Notes: generated by a model not told the origin, from the sequence alone. 64,000 nucleotides of DNA from Pseudomonas marginalis (GCF_900105325.1 NZ_FNSU01000002.1:186001-250000), one strand, 5' to 3'; shown: positions 8,639 to 17,917, counted from the first letter of the stretch. Numbers and translations are program-made.

Positions 8639-9151
8639 TCACGCCAGCGGCAACGCTGGCGTATCGCTTGCTCTTTGTGATCCTTGACCCTCGAGAGGGG
8701 AAAAATGCTCGCCTGTTGCGATTAACCGCTCGATCAAGCAAGCCACCAATAATTTCCCTTGCAGCCAAGCTTTTGCGCCTTCCGGATTTTTCTTTCTAAG
8801 GTGCGATAACCCTAATAAAGATTTCATCCGCTTGAACGCCAACTCCACCTGCCAACGGTGCCGGTAGAGGGCCAAAATTCCTTGGGCATCCAGGCAGTTC
8901 AGGGTTGTGACCACCACCACATAACCTGCCGCTTCCACCGTCTTAGACTGCACTTGCTTCTGTTTTTTCTGTCCGGTTCTCTTCAGCTTGCGCTCACCTT
9001 CCAGCCTTTGTTCTTCTGTCTTACGGTACGCACATATGGATAGCGACAGGCATCGCCTTGGCACGTGAAATCGGACAACCGCTAAGCGACTTGGAGAAGG
9101 AGCAGGCGCCGTTGATGATGCACTGACCCGGACATCACCCCCAAATCTCAT
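8639..9151 (-). pseudogene. IS4-family transposase, C-terminal fragment
   Basis: About 170 codons are open. The recognisable part runs from AYRKTEEQRLEGERKLKRTG through a Lys/Gln-rich linker and VVVVTTLNCLDAQGILALYR to HRWQVELAFKRMKSLLGLSH, with the IS4 YREK motif (Y-x2-R-x3-E-x6-K). The N-terminal two thirds, including the first catalytic Asp residues, are absent, so it is inactive. It sits between the DUF4400 gene and topB, breaking the ICE backbone. Confidence 0.8.
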
Positions 9152-9169
9152 ATGAACGCCAATGGCGCC

Positions 9170-11137
9170 TCATGGACGACGCGTCCCTTTGCTGATCGGC
9201 ACGGTGCCTTTGCAGTCCGGGTAGTGGGAGCATGACCAGAACGGCCCTGATTTTCCCTTACGTCTGAGCATTGAGGCATTGCAATTGGGGCAAGCCGGCC
9301 CGGCTTCGACCGGTACCGACAGGGTAAGCGCTCCGCAGTTTGCGATCAGCTGCGTAATCCAGTGCGCCTGTTTGGCCACGAATGCATCCAAGGTCAGACG
9401 TCCCGCTTCGATTTCATCCAGAGCCTGCTCCCAGATCGTGGTCATACCCGGATCCGCGACTGCAGCGGGCACCGCCTCGATCAGGGTATGGGCCGCTGCG
9501 GAAGCCATCAAGGCTCGTTTTTTCTTCAACAAATAACCGCGATCAATCAAGCCCTTGATGATGCTGGCTCGTGTGGCTTCGGTGCCGATACCGGTGGTGT
9601 CCCGAAGTTTCTGTTTCAGACGCGGGTCGTTGACCAGCTTGGCCACATTTTTCATCGCCCTGATCAGATCACCCTCGGTGAGCGGTTTGGGAGCGGCGGT
9701 GCGTATGGATTTGAGCTCGACGTCGTCCACTGCGCACTGGCTACCCTGTTGCAGGGCGGGCAACACCTGGGTCTTTTGACCGGGTTCATCGTCTTCGGGG
9801 TTGTCGGAGAGTAAGCCTTTCCAGCCTTGGACGAGGATCTGTTTGCCAACAGCAGTCAAACATTCGGCTCCGCACTCCAGTTCGACCTCGGTTCGATCAA
9901 ACTCGTGATGCGGCAGGAATTGCGCGAGATAGTGGCTGCGAATCAGTTCGTAGACTTGGCGCTCTTGTTCTGACATCCGCTCAAGGTTCGCCGGCTCGGT
10001 AGTGGGGATGATGGCGTGGTGCGCAGTCACCTTGGCATCGTTCCATGCTCGTGAGCGCAATGATCGATCGAGGCTTCCGAGCGCTGGGCGTAACGCGGAA
10101 TCCATTTTGAGCAGGGCATCGAATACCGCGGCGACCTCGTTGAACATGCTCTCTGGCAGATAGCGGCAATCGCTGCGCGGATAGCTGGTGGCTTTGTGGG
10201 TTTCATATAAGGCTTGGGCGATGTTCAGGGTTTCCTGAGCGCCGAGTCCCAACTTGCGTGAACAGATTTCTTGCAGTGTGCTCAGGTCGAAGGGCAGGGG
10301 TGGCGCTTCGCGGAAATGCTTAGTCTGCAGCCAGACTACGGTGGCGGTCTTGCTGCTAGAAATCGCTTGGGCGGCCTGACTAGCAAGCGCCTGCTGCAGG
10401 CAGCGACCGGCTTCGTCACGTCCTGAGCTTGGCGGTATCCACGACGCGGTGAAGGGTTGCCCCATTGAAGACAGGTGCACATCCACCACCCAGTACGGTA
10501 CAGAGACGAAGCTGGCAATCGCGCGGTCTCGTTCAACCACCAAGCGCAAAGTGGGCGTTTGGACGCGTCCAACCGACAGTACGCCGTCATAGCCCGCCCG
10601 CCGTCCTAGGAGGGTAAACAAACGACTGAGGTTCATACCAAACAGCCAATCGGCGCGGCTGCGGGCGAGGGCTGATTGATAGAGCGGGAAGGTCTCCTGA
10701 CTAGACTTCAGCGACAACAGCGCTTTGCGAATTGACGCCTCGTTGAGTGCGGATAACCAGAGGCGCTCAACAGAGCCACGATAGTTGCAGAGCTCCAGTA
10801 ACTCGCGGGCAATCATTTCACCTTCGCGATCGGCGTCGGTGGCGATGACGACGGTGGCAGCTTCGCTGAGCAGGTGTTTGATGATTTTGAACTGCGCGAC
10901 AGTCTTGGGTTTGACCTCAACCCTCCACTGCGCGGGAATGATCGGTAGATGATCCAACGACCAGGTTTTGTATTGATCGCCATAGGCTTCAGGTGGGGCC
11001 GTTTCCAGCAGGTGACCGATACACCAGGTGACGGTTGCCTCGCGTCCGATCAAGCAACCATCGCCACGTCGGCTGGCTCCGAGAACCTTGGCGATGTCAC
11101 GACCTTGGGAGGGTTTCTCGCAGAGAAAGAGTCGCAT
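9170..11137 (-). CDS. topB: DNA topoisomerase III, ICE-borne type
   Basis: Type IA topoisomerase of 655 aa. The Toprim domain carries FLCEKPSQ (Glu7) and DADREGE (residues 101-107). SVGRVQTPTLRLV lies near 188-200, and the active-site Tyr is about residue 319 in TSYPRSDCRYLP. A four-Cys zinc ribbon closes the protein (CPNCN ... CSHYPDC). It is close in length to E. coli TopB, but its neighbours are those of PFGI-1/SPI-7-like ICEs, in which a TopB follows the ssb gene. The frame looks intact. A 14-bp hairpin lies upstream at 11192-11224. Confidence 0.92.
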   Translation of the reverse strand: MRLFLCEKPSQGRDIAKVLGASRRGDGCLIGREATVTWCIGHLLETAPPEAYGDQYKTWSLDHLPIIPAQWRVEVKPKTVAQFKIIKHLLSEAATVVIATDADREGEMIARELLELCNYRGSVERLWLSALNEASIRKALLSLKSSQETFPLYQSALARSRADWLFGMNLSRLFTLLGRRAGYDGVLSVGRVQTPTLRLVVERDRAIASFVSVPYWVVDVHLSSMGQPFTASWIPPSSGRDEAGRCLQQALASQAAQAISSSKTATVVWLQTKHFREAPPLPFDLSTLQEICSRKLGLGAQETLNIAQALYETHKATSYPRSDCRYLPESMFNEVAAVFDALLKMDSALRPALGSLDRSLRSRAWNDAKVTAHHAIIPTTEPANLERMSEQERQVYELIRSHYLAQFLPHHEFDRTEVELECGAECLTAVGKQILVQGWKGLLSDNPEDDEPGQKTQVLPALQQGSQCAVDDVELKSIRTAAPKPLTEGDLIRAMKNVAKLVNDPRLKQKLRDTTGIGTEATRASIIKGLIDRGYLLKKKRALMASAAAHTLIEAVPAAVADPGMTTIWEQALDEIEAGRLTLDAFVAKQAHWITQLIANCGALTLSVPVEAGPACPNCNASMLRRKGKSGPFWSCSHYPDCKGTVPISKGTRRP

Positions 11138-11191
11138 AGAACTGCTCCGGGTTGAGTTCGGAGCAGCGTTGTTGGAAACAGCGGTGGCGAG

Positions 11192-11224
11192 ATATGAGAA
11201 ACCTGAATGGCAGGTTCCTCATAT
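11192..11224. repeat. Stem-loop upstream of topB
   Basis: ATATGAGAAACCTG pairs with CAGGTTCCTCATAT (one mismatch) around a 5-nt loop. It lies 55 bp before the topB start in its leader. It could be a regulatory leader hairpin or a terminator scar; there is no clear U tract. Confidence 0.5.
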
Positions 11225-11316
11225 TTGTTCATGAGGGCGGTCTTGATTGGGGGCGAAGCTGCTACCTTGCAGTCGCTTGGACGACAGTGCTTCACTAACA
11301 GCGAGTATTGAAAGGC

Positions 11317-11515
11317 CAAGACCTTCGCGCAACTCGCATCGGAGAACCGCCAGGACAGCATCAATCAGGTCGGCCAGAAGATGACCTAGCGCAACATGAA
11401 TATCGAGCCGACGCTGACCGAGCAGCCGGGCCTGCCGGTTCGCATCATCGCCCACCCCGACTTGGTGCTGCGGCCATACCAGCCATTGTCCTTCAACAAG
11501 GGAACTTCACGATGA
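11317..11515 (+). pseudogene. trbI C-terminal remnant with in-frame stop
   Basis: The frame reads KTFAQLASENRQDSINQVGQ, then KMT, a TAG stop at 11387-11389, then RNMNIEPTLTEQPGLPVRII and AHPDLVLRPY. This is the C-terminal end of the conjugation channel protein TrbI. Its TGA overlaps the next ATG (ATGA), the normal trbI-DUF2274 junction of Tn4371-type ICEs. The rest of the trb operon is gone. Confidence 0.75.
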
Positions 11516-11760
11516 CGACGCGCAAGCTGCGGCTCGGGCCGCTGCCGAAAACCGCTTCCACGAAGCTGAACTTTGCCTGCCCGGCCAGACTGAAAGCCGA
11601 CCTCGATCTTTACGCCGCGCTGCAGGCGCAGGCGCAGGCGTATGGCGAGACCGTCGATGCCGTGACGCTGATCCCGCACATGCTGGAGGCGTTCATGGCT
11701 GTGGATCGGGGATTCAGGGAGGGAGGCATGGCTAAGACTGTGCCGCCCACGCCAAGCTGA
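11512..11760 (+). CDS. DUF2274 family protein
   Basis: An 82-aa protein beginning MTTRKLRLGPLPKTASTKLN, with FACPARLKADLDLYAALQAQ near residues 20-40. It is the small protein encoded just after trbI in trb operons; its exact function is unknown. The frame is intact, but the upstream trb genes are lost, so expression is doubtful. The C-terminus (PPTPS) is slightly short for the family. Confidence 0.75.
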   Translation: MTTRKLRLGPLPKTASTKLNFACPARLKADLDLYAALQAQAQAYGETVDAVTLIPHMLEAFMAVDRGFREGGMAKTVPPTPS

Positions 11761-11997
11761 TGAAGCAGGTTTCCGCTCTGATGACAAAACAAGCTCTTCG
11801 CCCACCGGCAATTGCCCCGATGCAGCACGCTCTGGCTTTTTTACCGCGACGCTCTTGTGTGGCTCACGGCCACAACACCGCAACCCTGCAAGGGCTCAAA
11901 GTGACGCTAAAGCGCGTCCCATAAAGCCTTCCAGCCAACGGGGCGGGTTCACTAACCGCTTGACACTGGCCCTAATGAATCGAGTGGTCCTAATGCC
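11761..11997. other. Stretch without a recognisable gene
   Basis: Nothing recognisable was found between the DUF2274 gene and the convergent TetR gene. It is probably debris at the junction of conjugation remnant and cargo. Confidence 0.4.
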
Positions 11998-12594
11998 TCA
12001 GGCAGATGCAAGCCGCGCCGGCGCGCCCGCGCGCAGTCCTTCCATAACGAAGTCCATGAGCCAACCCAGTCGGTGTTTCCACTCATCGTTGAAGTTGATC
12101 TGCCAAATACCTGCGATGGCTAGAAAAAAGTCATCGGTGGTGATGCCGGCGCGGATCGTGCCTGCCTTCTCATTTGCATCAAGTAAGGACTTGGCTGCAG
12201 CGACCACCGGAGCGTAACTCTCCTTTCCTGCACAGTCCCCCACACTGGACACCTCGCGTATTGCATTAGCCAAGCCAGCCTTGTTCATGGCGTACTCGGC
12301 AAGACGAGCCATCCACTCACGCAACGCTTGGTCGGGTGGGCGACTCTGGAGCAGATGTTCGGCGTATTTTGCCACCTGCAACATTTCATAGCGGTAGACC
12401 TCCATCACCAGTGCCTCTCGCGTCGGGAAGTGACGATAGAAGGTTCCTTGTCCTACGCCAGCCTTCCTAGCGATCAAGCTTAGGGGAACGTCCGCAGAAT
12501 GAGGCAGCTCCGCTAACGCGACCGCTAAGATGCGCTCGCGGTTAAGTAATGCGTCGACACGCGTACGACGCTCAATCTTTTGTGACTCTGCCAT
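11998..12594 (-). CDS. TetR-family repressor
   Basis: A 198-aa regulator. The N-terminal helix-turn-helix spans about residues 18-65 (RERILAVALAELPHSADVPL, then LIARKAGVGQGTFYRHFPTR, the TetR recognition helix). The C-terminal ligand domain resembles YbjK/SCO1712-type TetR proteins (WMARLAEYAMNKAGL). It is divergent from the SDR gene at 12708, and paired operators lie between them, so it most likely represses both itself and the oxidoreductase cargo. The inducer is unknown. Confidence 0.88.
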   Translation of the reverse strand: MAESQKIERRTRVDALLNRERILAVALAELPHSADVPLSLIARKAGVGQGTFYRHFPTREALVMEVYRYEMLQVAKYAEHLLQSRPPDQALREWMARLAEYAMNKAGLANAIREVSSVGDCAGKESYAPVVAAAKSLLDANEKAGTIRAGITTDDFFLAIAGIWQINFNDEWKHRLGWLMDFVMEGLRAGAPARLASA

Positions 12595-12626
12595 TTGTCC
12601 TCATCCTCGACGGGTCTCTTGTTAAG

Positions 12627-12670
12627 CGGACAACTGTCCGTTAATATTGCGGCTTACGGACAGTTGCCCG
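12627..12670. promoter_or_regulatory. Twin operator for the TetR repressor
   Basis: CGGACAACTGTCCG at 12627-12640 is an imperfect palindrome with CGGACA/TGTCCG arms, and ACGGACAGTTGCCCG at 12656-12670 is a second copy. Both lie between the TetR and SDR starts with centres about 29 bp apart, an arrangement typical of TetR autoregulation. Confidence 0.75.
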
Positions 12671-12707
12671 TTTCAATTCTACCCGTTCCACCCATCTGGA
12701 GAAGCAT

Positions 12708-13463
12708 ATGAAGCTGACTGGCAATACCATCCTTATCACTGGTTCCACTTCGGGCATAGGACTCGGTCTAGCGCTGCGGTTTCATAAGGCGGGTAACAAG
12801 GTTGTCGTCGCGGGGCGACGCAAGGCGTTGCTGGAGCAGATCACTGTCGATCATCCGGGCATCGAGGCTATTGAGCTTGATGTGGCCGATGCTACGTCCA
12901 TCGCCCGGGCGAGTGAGCTAGTAGCCGCGCGTTACCCCGACCTCAATGTCGTGATAAACAACGCGGGCATCATGCCGCGCGAAGATGCGATGAATCCCGA
13001 GTCACTTAGGGTTGCAGAAGAGACCGTCGCGATCAACCTCTTAGGCACCATTCGGATGACCTATGCTTTCTTGCCGCAACTTGCGAAACAGAAAGATAGT
13101 GTCCTCATCAATGTCAGTTCCGCATTGGCATTTGTTCCATTCCCCATTGCGATGACATACAGCGCCACCAAGGCGGCTGTTCATTCGTTTACCGAGGGCT
13201 TGCGTGTGCAGCTCGCAAATACCTCAGTGCGTGTCGTTGAATTGGCTCCGCCTGGTGTGCAAACGACGTTGTTCGGTCAGGAAAAGGACGAGCATGCTAT
13301 GCCTCTGGAAGACTTCCTCGACGAGACGCTAGCTCTTTTGCATGGCGAACCCACACCTGGGGAAATCATCGTGGAGCGGGCCAAATATTTCCGTACTGCC
13401 GAGGCTGCTGGTAACTATGAAGCAGCCTTGGCAATGCTGTCCGCATGGCAGGACCCGAGCTGA
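12708..13463 (+). CDS. SDR-family oxidoreductase (DltE-like)
   Basis: A classical short-chain dehydrogenase of 251 aa. The Rossmann motif TGSTSGIG is at residues 11-18, NNAG at 84-87, Ser at about 137, and the catalytic pair YSATK at 151-155. The Arg in AGRRKALL after strand 2 suggests NADP preference. The substrate is unknown. An RBS (GGAG) precedes the ATG, and the gene is divergent from the TetR gene. The same cargo block holds a flavin monooxygenase and an F420-type reductase. Confidence 0.88.
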   Translation: MKLTGNTILITGSTSGIGLGLALRFHKAGNKVVVAGRRKALLEQITVDHPGIEAIELDVADATSIARASELVAARYPDLNVVINNAGIMPREDAMNPESLRVAEETVAINLLGTIRMTYAFLPQLAKQKDSVLINVSSALAFVPFPIAMTYSATKAAVHSFTEGLRVQLANTSVRVVELAPPGVQTTLFGQEKDEHAMPLEDFLDETLALLHGEPTPGEIIVERAKYFRTAEAAGNYEAALAMLSAWQDPS

Positions 13464-13627
13464 AGCATTGAGTTATGAATCAGGTCATTGCACAGCAATA
13501 AAGTTGGTCACTCCCGCCGGTGGCTGGTCCGGATGAGGTGTCGGGCGCTCGAAGTCTCGGCAAACGGCTAACGGATCAGTACATCCAAACGGCAAGTTGC
13601 CGAGAACGGGAGCAGTCGGGAATCAAC

Positions 13628-14950
13628 ATGACTAAGCAAATGATGATTGGGATGGTTTTCAACGGCGGTTACGGCTCGCAACCCGGAGCATGGCGGATGC
13701 CGGGTGTGGACCCCAAGAATTACACGAGTTTCGACAGTCAGGTGCGGTACGCTCAAGCCGCTGAACGGGGTAAGTTTCAATTCCTGTTCGCCCCGGATTT
13801 TCCAGCGTGGCAGAACGACCTCGAGACCGAGGCTCCGTTGAATATCAATGAGCCGTTGTTGACCTTTGCCGCAGTCGCGCGCGAGACCCAGCGGATCGGG
13901 TTGGTCGCCACCGGCTCCACGACGTTCAACGAACCCTTCAATTTGGCTCGTCAATTCAAAGCGCTCGACCTGATGAGCCACGGCCGAGTTGGATGGAACG
14001 CCGTGCCCTCCAGCGATCCTGGTGTCGCCGCCCTCTACGGACGAGCCCTGCCACCTCGTAACGAGAAGTATGAGCGACTGCATGAATTCATCCAGCTTGT
14101 GCAGGCATTATGGGGCACATGGGGGTTGGACGCGTGGCTGCATGACAAGGAATCCGGCCGATTCGCTGATCCCACCAAGCTCCGGCCAATCAATCTGAAA
14201 GGGTGCCATGTGGCCGCCAGCGGTCTGCTTCAGATCCCACCTTCGGAACAGGGCCAGCCGGTGATTTTTCAAGCCGGCGGCGGCGCCCAGGGGCTGGAGG
14301 TTGCTGGTCGCTATGCCAGTGGCGTGATCGGTGCCGTCTTCACAATCGAGGACGCACGCACTCAGCGAAGCGCCCTTCGGAACGCAGCCGAACGTGCAGG
14401 GCGGAACCCTGACGAAATCAAGTTCTTCGCTGGTTTGATGACGACAATCGCGCGTGATCGACGCGCAGGCTTGGACCGACGAATTGCGCTGAGCGGGCAG
14501 ACGTTTCCGCAGCGCGTCGTATATCTCGGTCAGATGCTGGGGCTGCGGCTCGATTCAGGCCAGCTGGACGCACCGCTTACACCGGAGCAATTGGCCGCCG
14601 CTCGTCCATCGCCAGGCGACCCTCGTTCGGCGAACGCGCTCAAGATCGCACGTGAAGGTTGGAGCCTGCGCGACGTGCTCGCCCATGGCGTGATCGACTA
14701 TCACCCAGCGATCGTCGGCCCGGCCGTTGAGGCCGCCGATCATATGCAGGAATGGTTCGACGCCGGCGCCGCTGATGGCTTCTGGCTGTCGCCTGACGTG
14801 TTTGAGGACGGAATCGATGCCTTCGTCGACGGCGTGGTCCCGATTCTTCAGGAGCGCGGGCTTTTTCATCGGGATTATGACGGCACGACGCTGCGCGATC
14901 ATCTCGGCGCGCCGGCTCAATACGGGCTAGACCCGCGGGTCAGTGGCTGA
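13628..14950 (+). CDS. Flavin-dependent monooxygenase, NtaA/SnaA/DszA type
   Basis: A 440-aa bacterial luciferase-like (LLM) FMNH2-dependent monooxygenase. Its N-terminus, MTKQMMIGMVFNGGYGSQPG, matches the nitrilotriacetate/dibenzothiophene-sulfone monooxygenase branch. SHGRVGWNAVPS (about residue 120) and PVIFQAGGGAQGLEVAGRYA (about 215-235) are family blocks. It needs a separate flavin reductase, which is not obvious nearby. I start at 13628; an in-frame GTG at 13520 would add 36 unlikely residues. A second, broken copy of this family lies at 22909-23271. Confidence 0.87.
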   Translation: MTKQMMIGMVFNGGYGSQPGAWRMPGVDPKNYTSFDSQVRYAQAAERGKFQFLFAPDFPAWQNDLETEAPLNINEPLLTFAAVARETQRIGLVATGSTTFNEPFNLARQFKALDLMSHGRVGWNAVPSSDPGVAALYGRALPPRNEKYERLHEFIQLVQALWGTWGLDAWLHDKESGRFADPTKLRPINLKGCHVAASGLLQIPPSEQGQPVIFQAGGGAQGLEVAGRYASGVIGAVFTIEDARTQRSALRNAAERAGRNPDEIKFFAGLMTTIARDRRAGLDRRIALSGQTFPQRVVYLGQMLGLRLDSGQLDAPLTPEQLAAARPSPGDPRSANALKIAREGWSLRDVLAHGVIDYHPAIVGPAVEAADHMQEWFDAGAADGFWLSPDVFEDGIDAFVDGVVPILQERGLFHRDYDGTTLRDHLGAPAQYGLDPRVSG

Positions 14951-15116
14951 AGGATCTTTTCTGAGGCTAGGAGGCGCATGGCTATGATCAAGCTTACTCA
15001 AACCGTCGATGCAACCTCAGTGACCGGTAAGAACCAAGAACTGCGGGGCACGATTGTCCCCGCTTCCTCTGCCAGTTTGTACAGCAAGATGAACCAAGTG
15101 AAATGGAGTAGAAATC

Positions 15117-15866
15117 ATGAAAGTAGGCATTCTGGGCACCGGCAATATCGGGAAGACACTTGTCCGTGAATTGACCAAAGCGGGTCATGAGATCAAGGTT
15201 GCGAACTCTCGTGGCCCCGAGACAATAGACAAGCAGCTACTGGCGAACGGTGCCCGCGCGGTAGCCGCTCAAGAGGCGGTGAGGGACGTGGACGTGATCA
15301 TCCTATCGATCCCTTTTGCGAGTCACTCGACAGTCAAATCCCTTCTCGCGGGGGGCCCGGAAGAAACGGTCTTGATCGATACCGCCAACTATTATCCAGT
15401 GCGTGATGGCGCGATCGAGGCGATTGACGCGGGTCAGGTGGAAAGCCTGTGGGTAGTGGAACAATTAGGCCGGCCGATCGCCAAGGCGTGGAACGCGATA
15501 GGAGCACAAGCATTCGCGGAGTTTGGGATGGCGCCGGGAAGTCCCGATCGTATCGCGATACCCGTTGCTGCTGATCGCACAATCGATCGAGAAGTGGCGA
15601 TGCGCCTGGTCGAAGAGACTGGCTTCGACGCATTCGATGCTGGATCGCTCGCGGATTCGTGGCGCCAGCAGCCTGCTGCGCCGGCTTACTGCACGAACCT
15701 TAAAAAGAAGGAGATGGCAGCGGCTCTCGCAACGGCCGAGAAGGATCGCCTCCCGAAACGTCGCGATTTGGTGTCCGCGATTGTGCAAGAACGCTTCGGT
15801 CTTGCGAACTTGAGCAATTCCGATGCCGACTTCCTTGAGAAGCTCAACCGGCTCATCTATATGTAA
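15117..15866 (+). CDS. NADPH-dependent F420 reductase-like protein
   Basis: A 249-aa dinucleotide-binding protein. The N-terminal GILGTGNIGKTL (residues 4-15) is a GxGxxG fold followed by ANSRGPETI, the FNO/NADP_Rossmann pattern of F420:NADP oxidoreductase-like proteins. Pseudomonas does not make F420, so it probably acts on NADP and an unknown partner. GGAG precedes the ATG. It ends the intact cargo block, 78 bp before the esterase fragment. Confidence 0.8.
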   Translation: MKVGILGTGNIGKTLVRELTKAGHEIKVANSRGPETIDKQLLANGARAVAAQEAVRDVDVIILSIPFASHSTVKSLLAGGPEETVLIDTANYYPVRDGAIEAIDAGQVESLWVVEQLGRPIAKAWNAIGAQAFAEFGMAPGSPDRIAIPVAADRTIDREVAMRLVEETGFDAFDAGSLADSWRQQPAAPAYCTNLKKKEMAAALATAEKDRLPKRRDLVSAIVQERFGLANLSNSDADFLEKLNRLIYM

Positions 15867-15944
15867 GCCGCTGGGTCGGCTGTCTTTGAGCAAACTGGTC
15901 TTGTTCGCTTAACCTCGAGCGAACGAGTCCGCTTGCTCTGTTAG

Positions 15945-16178
15945 GACCTGGAGCTGGATCGTCGTGATGACCACCTCGACGTCTTTGACACCCCCTTATC
16001 CGCAGGCATCGGCGCCACCTGGAGTGTGCCGACGGACACGGACGCGCGCGCCCTTCGCTTCTTCCTCGATTTCCCTGCGGCGATTCAGGCCGCCTATGCA
16101 GTCGACAACACGCGCCTGTTTTTCAACGGTTCATCGATGGGTACGGCGATGACCAACCGTATCGCCGTGAATACCCCG
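15945..16178 (+). pseudogene. Alpha/beta-hydrolase (esterase) fragment cut by IS66
   Basis: The frame after a TAG at 15942 reads DLELDRRDDHLDVFDTPLSA, then TDTDARALRFFLDFPAAIQA, AYAVDNTRLFFNGSSMGTAM and TNRIAV. GSSMG is a nucleophile elbow (GxSxG), and the surroundings resemble PHB-depolymerase/feruloyl-esterase-like hydrolases. It is interrupted exactly where an IS66 end (GTAAGCG) begins at 16179. The N-terminus is also missing. Confidence 0.55.
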
Positions 16179-16250
16179 GTAAGCGTCCGGCCAACACACC
16201 TTGCGTTAAACGGACGCCCATCGATGCGGAAGCAGTTCGGCAAATTTACT

Positions 16251-16456
16251 GGCTCTGTCTGCGTTAAGTGTTGCGTACGAAGTATCGCGGATTTCGTGGG
16301 AGCGGATTTATCCGCGAAGAAGTCTGCACGATCATGACCTTTTCGCGGATGAATCCGCTCCCACAACATCTGAGCCTGATTCGAAAATGATGGCGCTGCA
16401 ACTGACTGAATCCACTCGATAAATCACTAGCTGCAACACCTAACGCAGACAGAGCC
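16251..16456. mobile_element. 206-bp MITE-like element with 8-bp target duplication
   Basis: Terminal inverted repeats of about 24 bp, GGCTCTGTCTGCGTTA and onward (one mismatch), bound a 206-bp segment. AATTTACT is directly repeated at 16243-16250 and 16457-16464. Removing the element and one duplicate restores an IS66 tnpC reading frame. It has no coding capacity and carries a REP doublet inside. The family of the mobilising transposase is not identified. Confidence 0.85.
16297..16363. repeat. REP doublet inside the 206-bp element
   Basis: TGGGAGCGGATTTATCCGCG at 16297 and its inverse ending GGATGAATCCGCTCCCA at 16363 form a REPIN of a different class from the one at 481-578. Confidence 0.8.
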
Positions 16457-16522
16457 AATTTACTCGCCCGCAGCGTCGGCAGACGTCTGAGGGCATCCTT
16501 CAGATTAGCTTGGCTCAATCTG

Positions 16523-16931
16523 TGAAAATTCAGTCAATCCCAGGTAGCTTGGAAGTCGAACGCCTGCAGGTAGGTTTGCGACGACCAGACGCCCGTCAAA
16601 GCCCGCCTGCTGACAGCGTTGGCGCTAACTCAGACAAGCGATCCAGTAGAAGTACATGAAATAATGTACAAATACTGACCTGATCTGCCACCCAGACGCT
16701 GATCAGGGTCACTTACAAAGCCACTTCGCTGAGCGCCAGTTAAGGGGGGCACTACCTCAAGGAGCTCGCTCTCAGCAGCTCGTGATCAACGGATACGATC
16801 TCTGGCCCATCGGGCGCTACAACTTAAGTGTCTTCCAAAGTCAGCCGGCATGACTCATGCAGATATGGACATCGAGCCATCCGGTCGGCTTCACGAAACG
16901 CTTGACGTCGGCCATTTTTATGCATGGTCAG
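16523..16931. other. 400-bp stretch without a recognisable gene
   Basis: No open frame with family features is visible between the IS66 remnant and ssb. Short GC-rich pieces suggest more mobile-element debris, but nothing can be named. Confidence 0.35.
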
Positions 16932-17402
16932 TCATGCCGATGGTGGCTGTCCTCTGCGCTTTTTGGACTTCGTCGTAGGCGAGCTGGCCTGGTCTGTAGC
17001 CTGCCCGACGTGAGCCGCAGATGAAGCTGACTCACTGGCGCGCTCCCGCATCACCACGTTTTGCACGCGATGGGGCAGGATACCGACACGACGCGACTCG
17101 ATCTTGAAGGTCACCCGGGCATTGTCTTCGCTGTCCTCCCACTCATCGCGCACGGTGCGGCCTTCGACCAACACGCGCATACCTTTCTGGTACAGCGTGC
17201 TCCAGTGTTCAGCCTCGCGGTGCCAGAGCTCGACCGGCGCCCAATAGCCGCCTCGATCCTCATAGCTGCCATCGCGTGGCACGGGGTTGTCGAAGTACAC
17301 ATTCAGCCGCAGCAAGCGCCGTGGCTCGTCATTGCCTGACGGGAACTCCTGGAACTCTGGCGCACTGCCGATGTTGCCTTCGCCGACGAAAAAAGTACTC
17401 AT
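16932..17402 (-). CDS. ssb: ICE-encoded single-stranded DNA-binding protein
   Basis: A 156-aa OB-fold protein starting MSTFFVGEGNIGSAPEFQEF, with LLRLNVYFDNPVPR and RVLVEGRTVRDEWEDSEDNA, the pattern of the SSB carried by PFGI-1/SPI-7-like ICEs rather than chromosomal SSB. The C-terminus is basic (KSKKRRGQPPSA) and lacks the acidic DDDIPF-type tip of housekeeping SSB. The start overlaps the DUF3158 stop by 4 bp (ATGA). topB would normally follow; here the cargo block intervenes. Confidence 0.88.
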   Translation of the reverse strand: MSTFFVGEGNIGSAPEFQEFPSGNDEPRRLLRLNVYFDNPVPRDGSYEDRGGYWAPVELWHREAEHWSTLYQKGMRVLVEGRTVRDEWEDSEDNARVTFKIESRRVGILPHRVQNVVMRERASESASSAAHVGQATDQASSPTTKSKKRRGQPPSA

Positions 17403-17917
17403 CGTGATATCTCCGCTGCTGGTGTGAACTGGCGCAGCAGCCGTTCGGCGCTGGCCATTTTGATCGCGCAGGTTGAAGCTTGACGGTAGAGCGAATGCAC
17501 CACGCTCATCTGCAAGTTCAGTGCAATGCGCTCGCATTCGAAACGGTGTAACCCCTCGCGTACGGCTTGCGGCAAGGCCTTGTTGGAGGCTTGGCGTTCC
17601 CAGACCGCAACGCCCATACGGGCGAAATCACGGGTGCGCCATCGCAAAAAGGTGCTGCCCGCACTGGTGTTCTGCAGCACGAATCGAATATCCAGCAGCG
17701 AGTAAGGCGGTTGTCCGGCCTGCTGCGCCACAGCCTCCATCAGACGACGTAACTGCGCCTCGGTTTCCCTCGCCACCTGCGCCAGGTATTCCAGTTCCCC
17801 CTTACCCTTAAAAGGTTTTAAAAGGCCTTTTAGGTAGACAGCGTGTTCGAGCTGTCGATAGGCATCCGGTGTTAGTGTTTCGAGGGGCATTGGTTGAGTC
17901 GGGATTAGGGGCTTCAT
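17399..17917 (-). CDS. DUF3158 family ICE protein
   Basis: A 172-aa protein with conserved blocks LEHAVYLKGLLKPFKGKGEL (residues about 24-43) and FLRWRTRDFARMGVAVWE (about 90-108). The family always sits between a TIGR03761 gene and ssb in PFGI-1-class elements; its function is unknown. It overlaps both neighbours by 4 bp, so the three form a coupled minus-strand unit. Confidence 0.85.
   Translation of the reverse strand: MKPLIPTQPMPLETLTPDAYRQLEHAVYLKGLLKPFKGKGELEYLAQVARETEAQLRRLMEAVAQQAGQPPYSLLDIRFVLQNTSAGSTFLRWRTRDFARMGVAVWERQASNKALPQAVREGLHRFECERIALNLQMSVVHSLYRQASTCAIKMASAERLLRQFTPAAEISR

Larger units (their letters stand above)
16179..16522 (-). pseudogene. IS66-family tnpC C-terminus and terminal repeat
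   Basis: The end repeat GTAAGCGTCCGGCCAACACA starts at 16179 and parallels the IS66 end at 7483. Reading leftward, and skipping the 206-bp insertion, the frame is SQANLKDALRRLPTLRASKF then AELLPHRWASV and TAA, the C-terminal tail of IS66 transposase. The rest of the IS is absent to the right. The copy is therefore both truncated and split by a second element. Confidence 0.7.
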
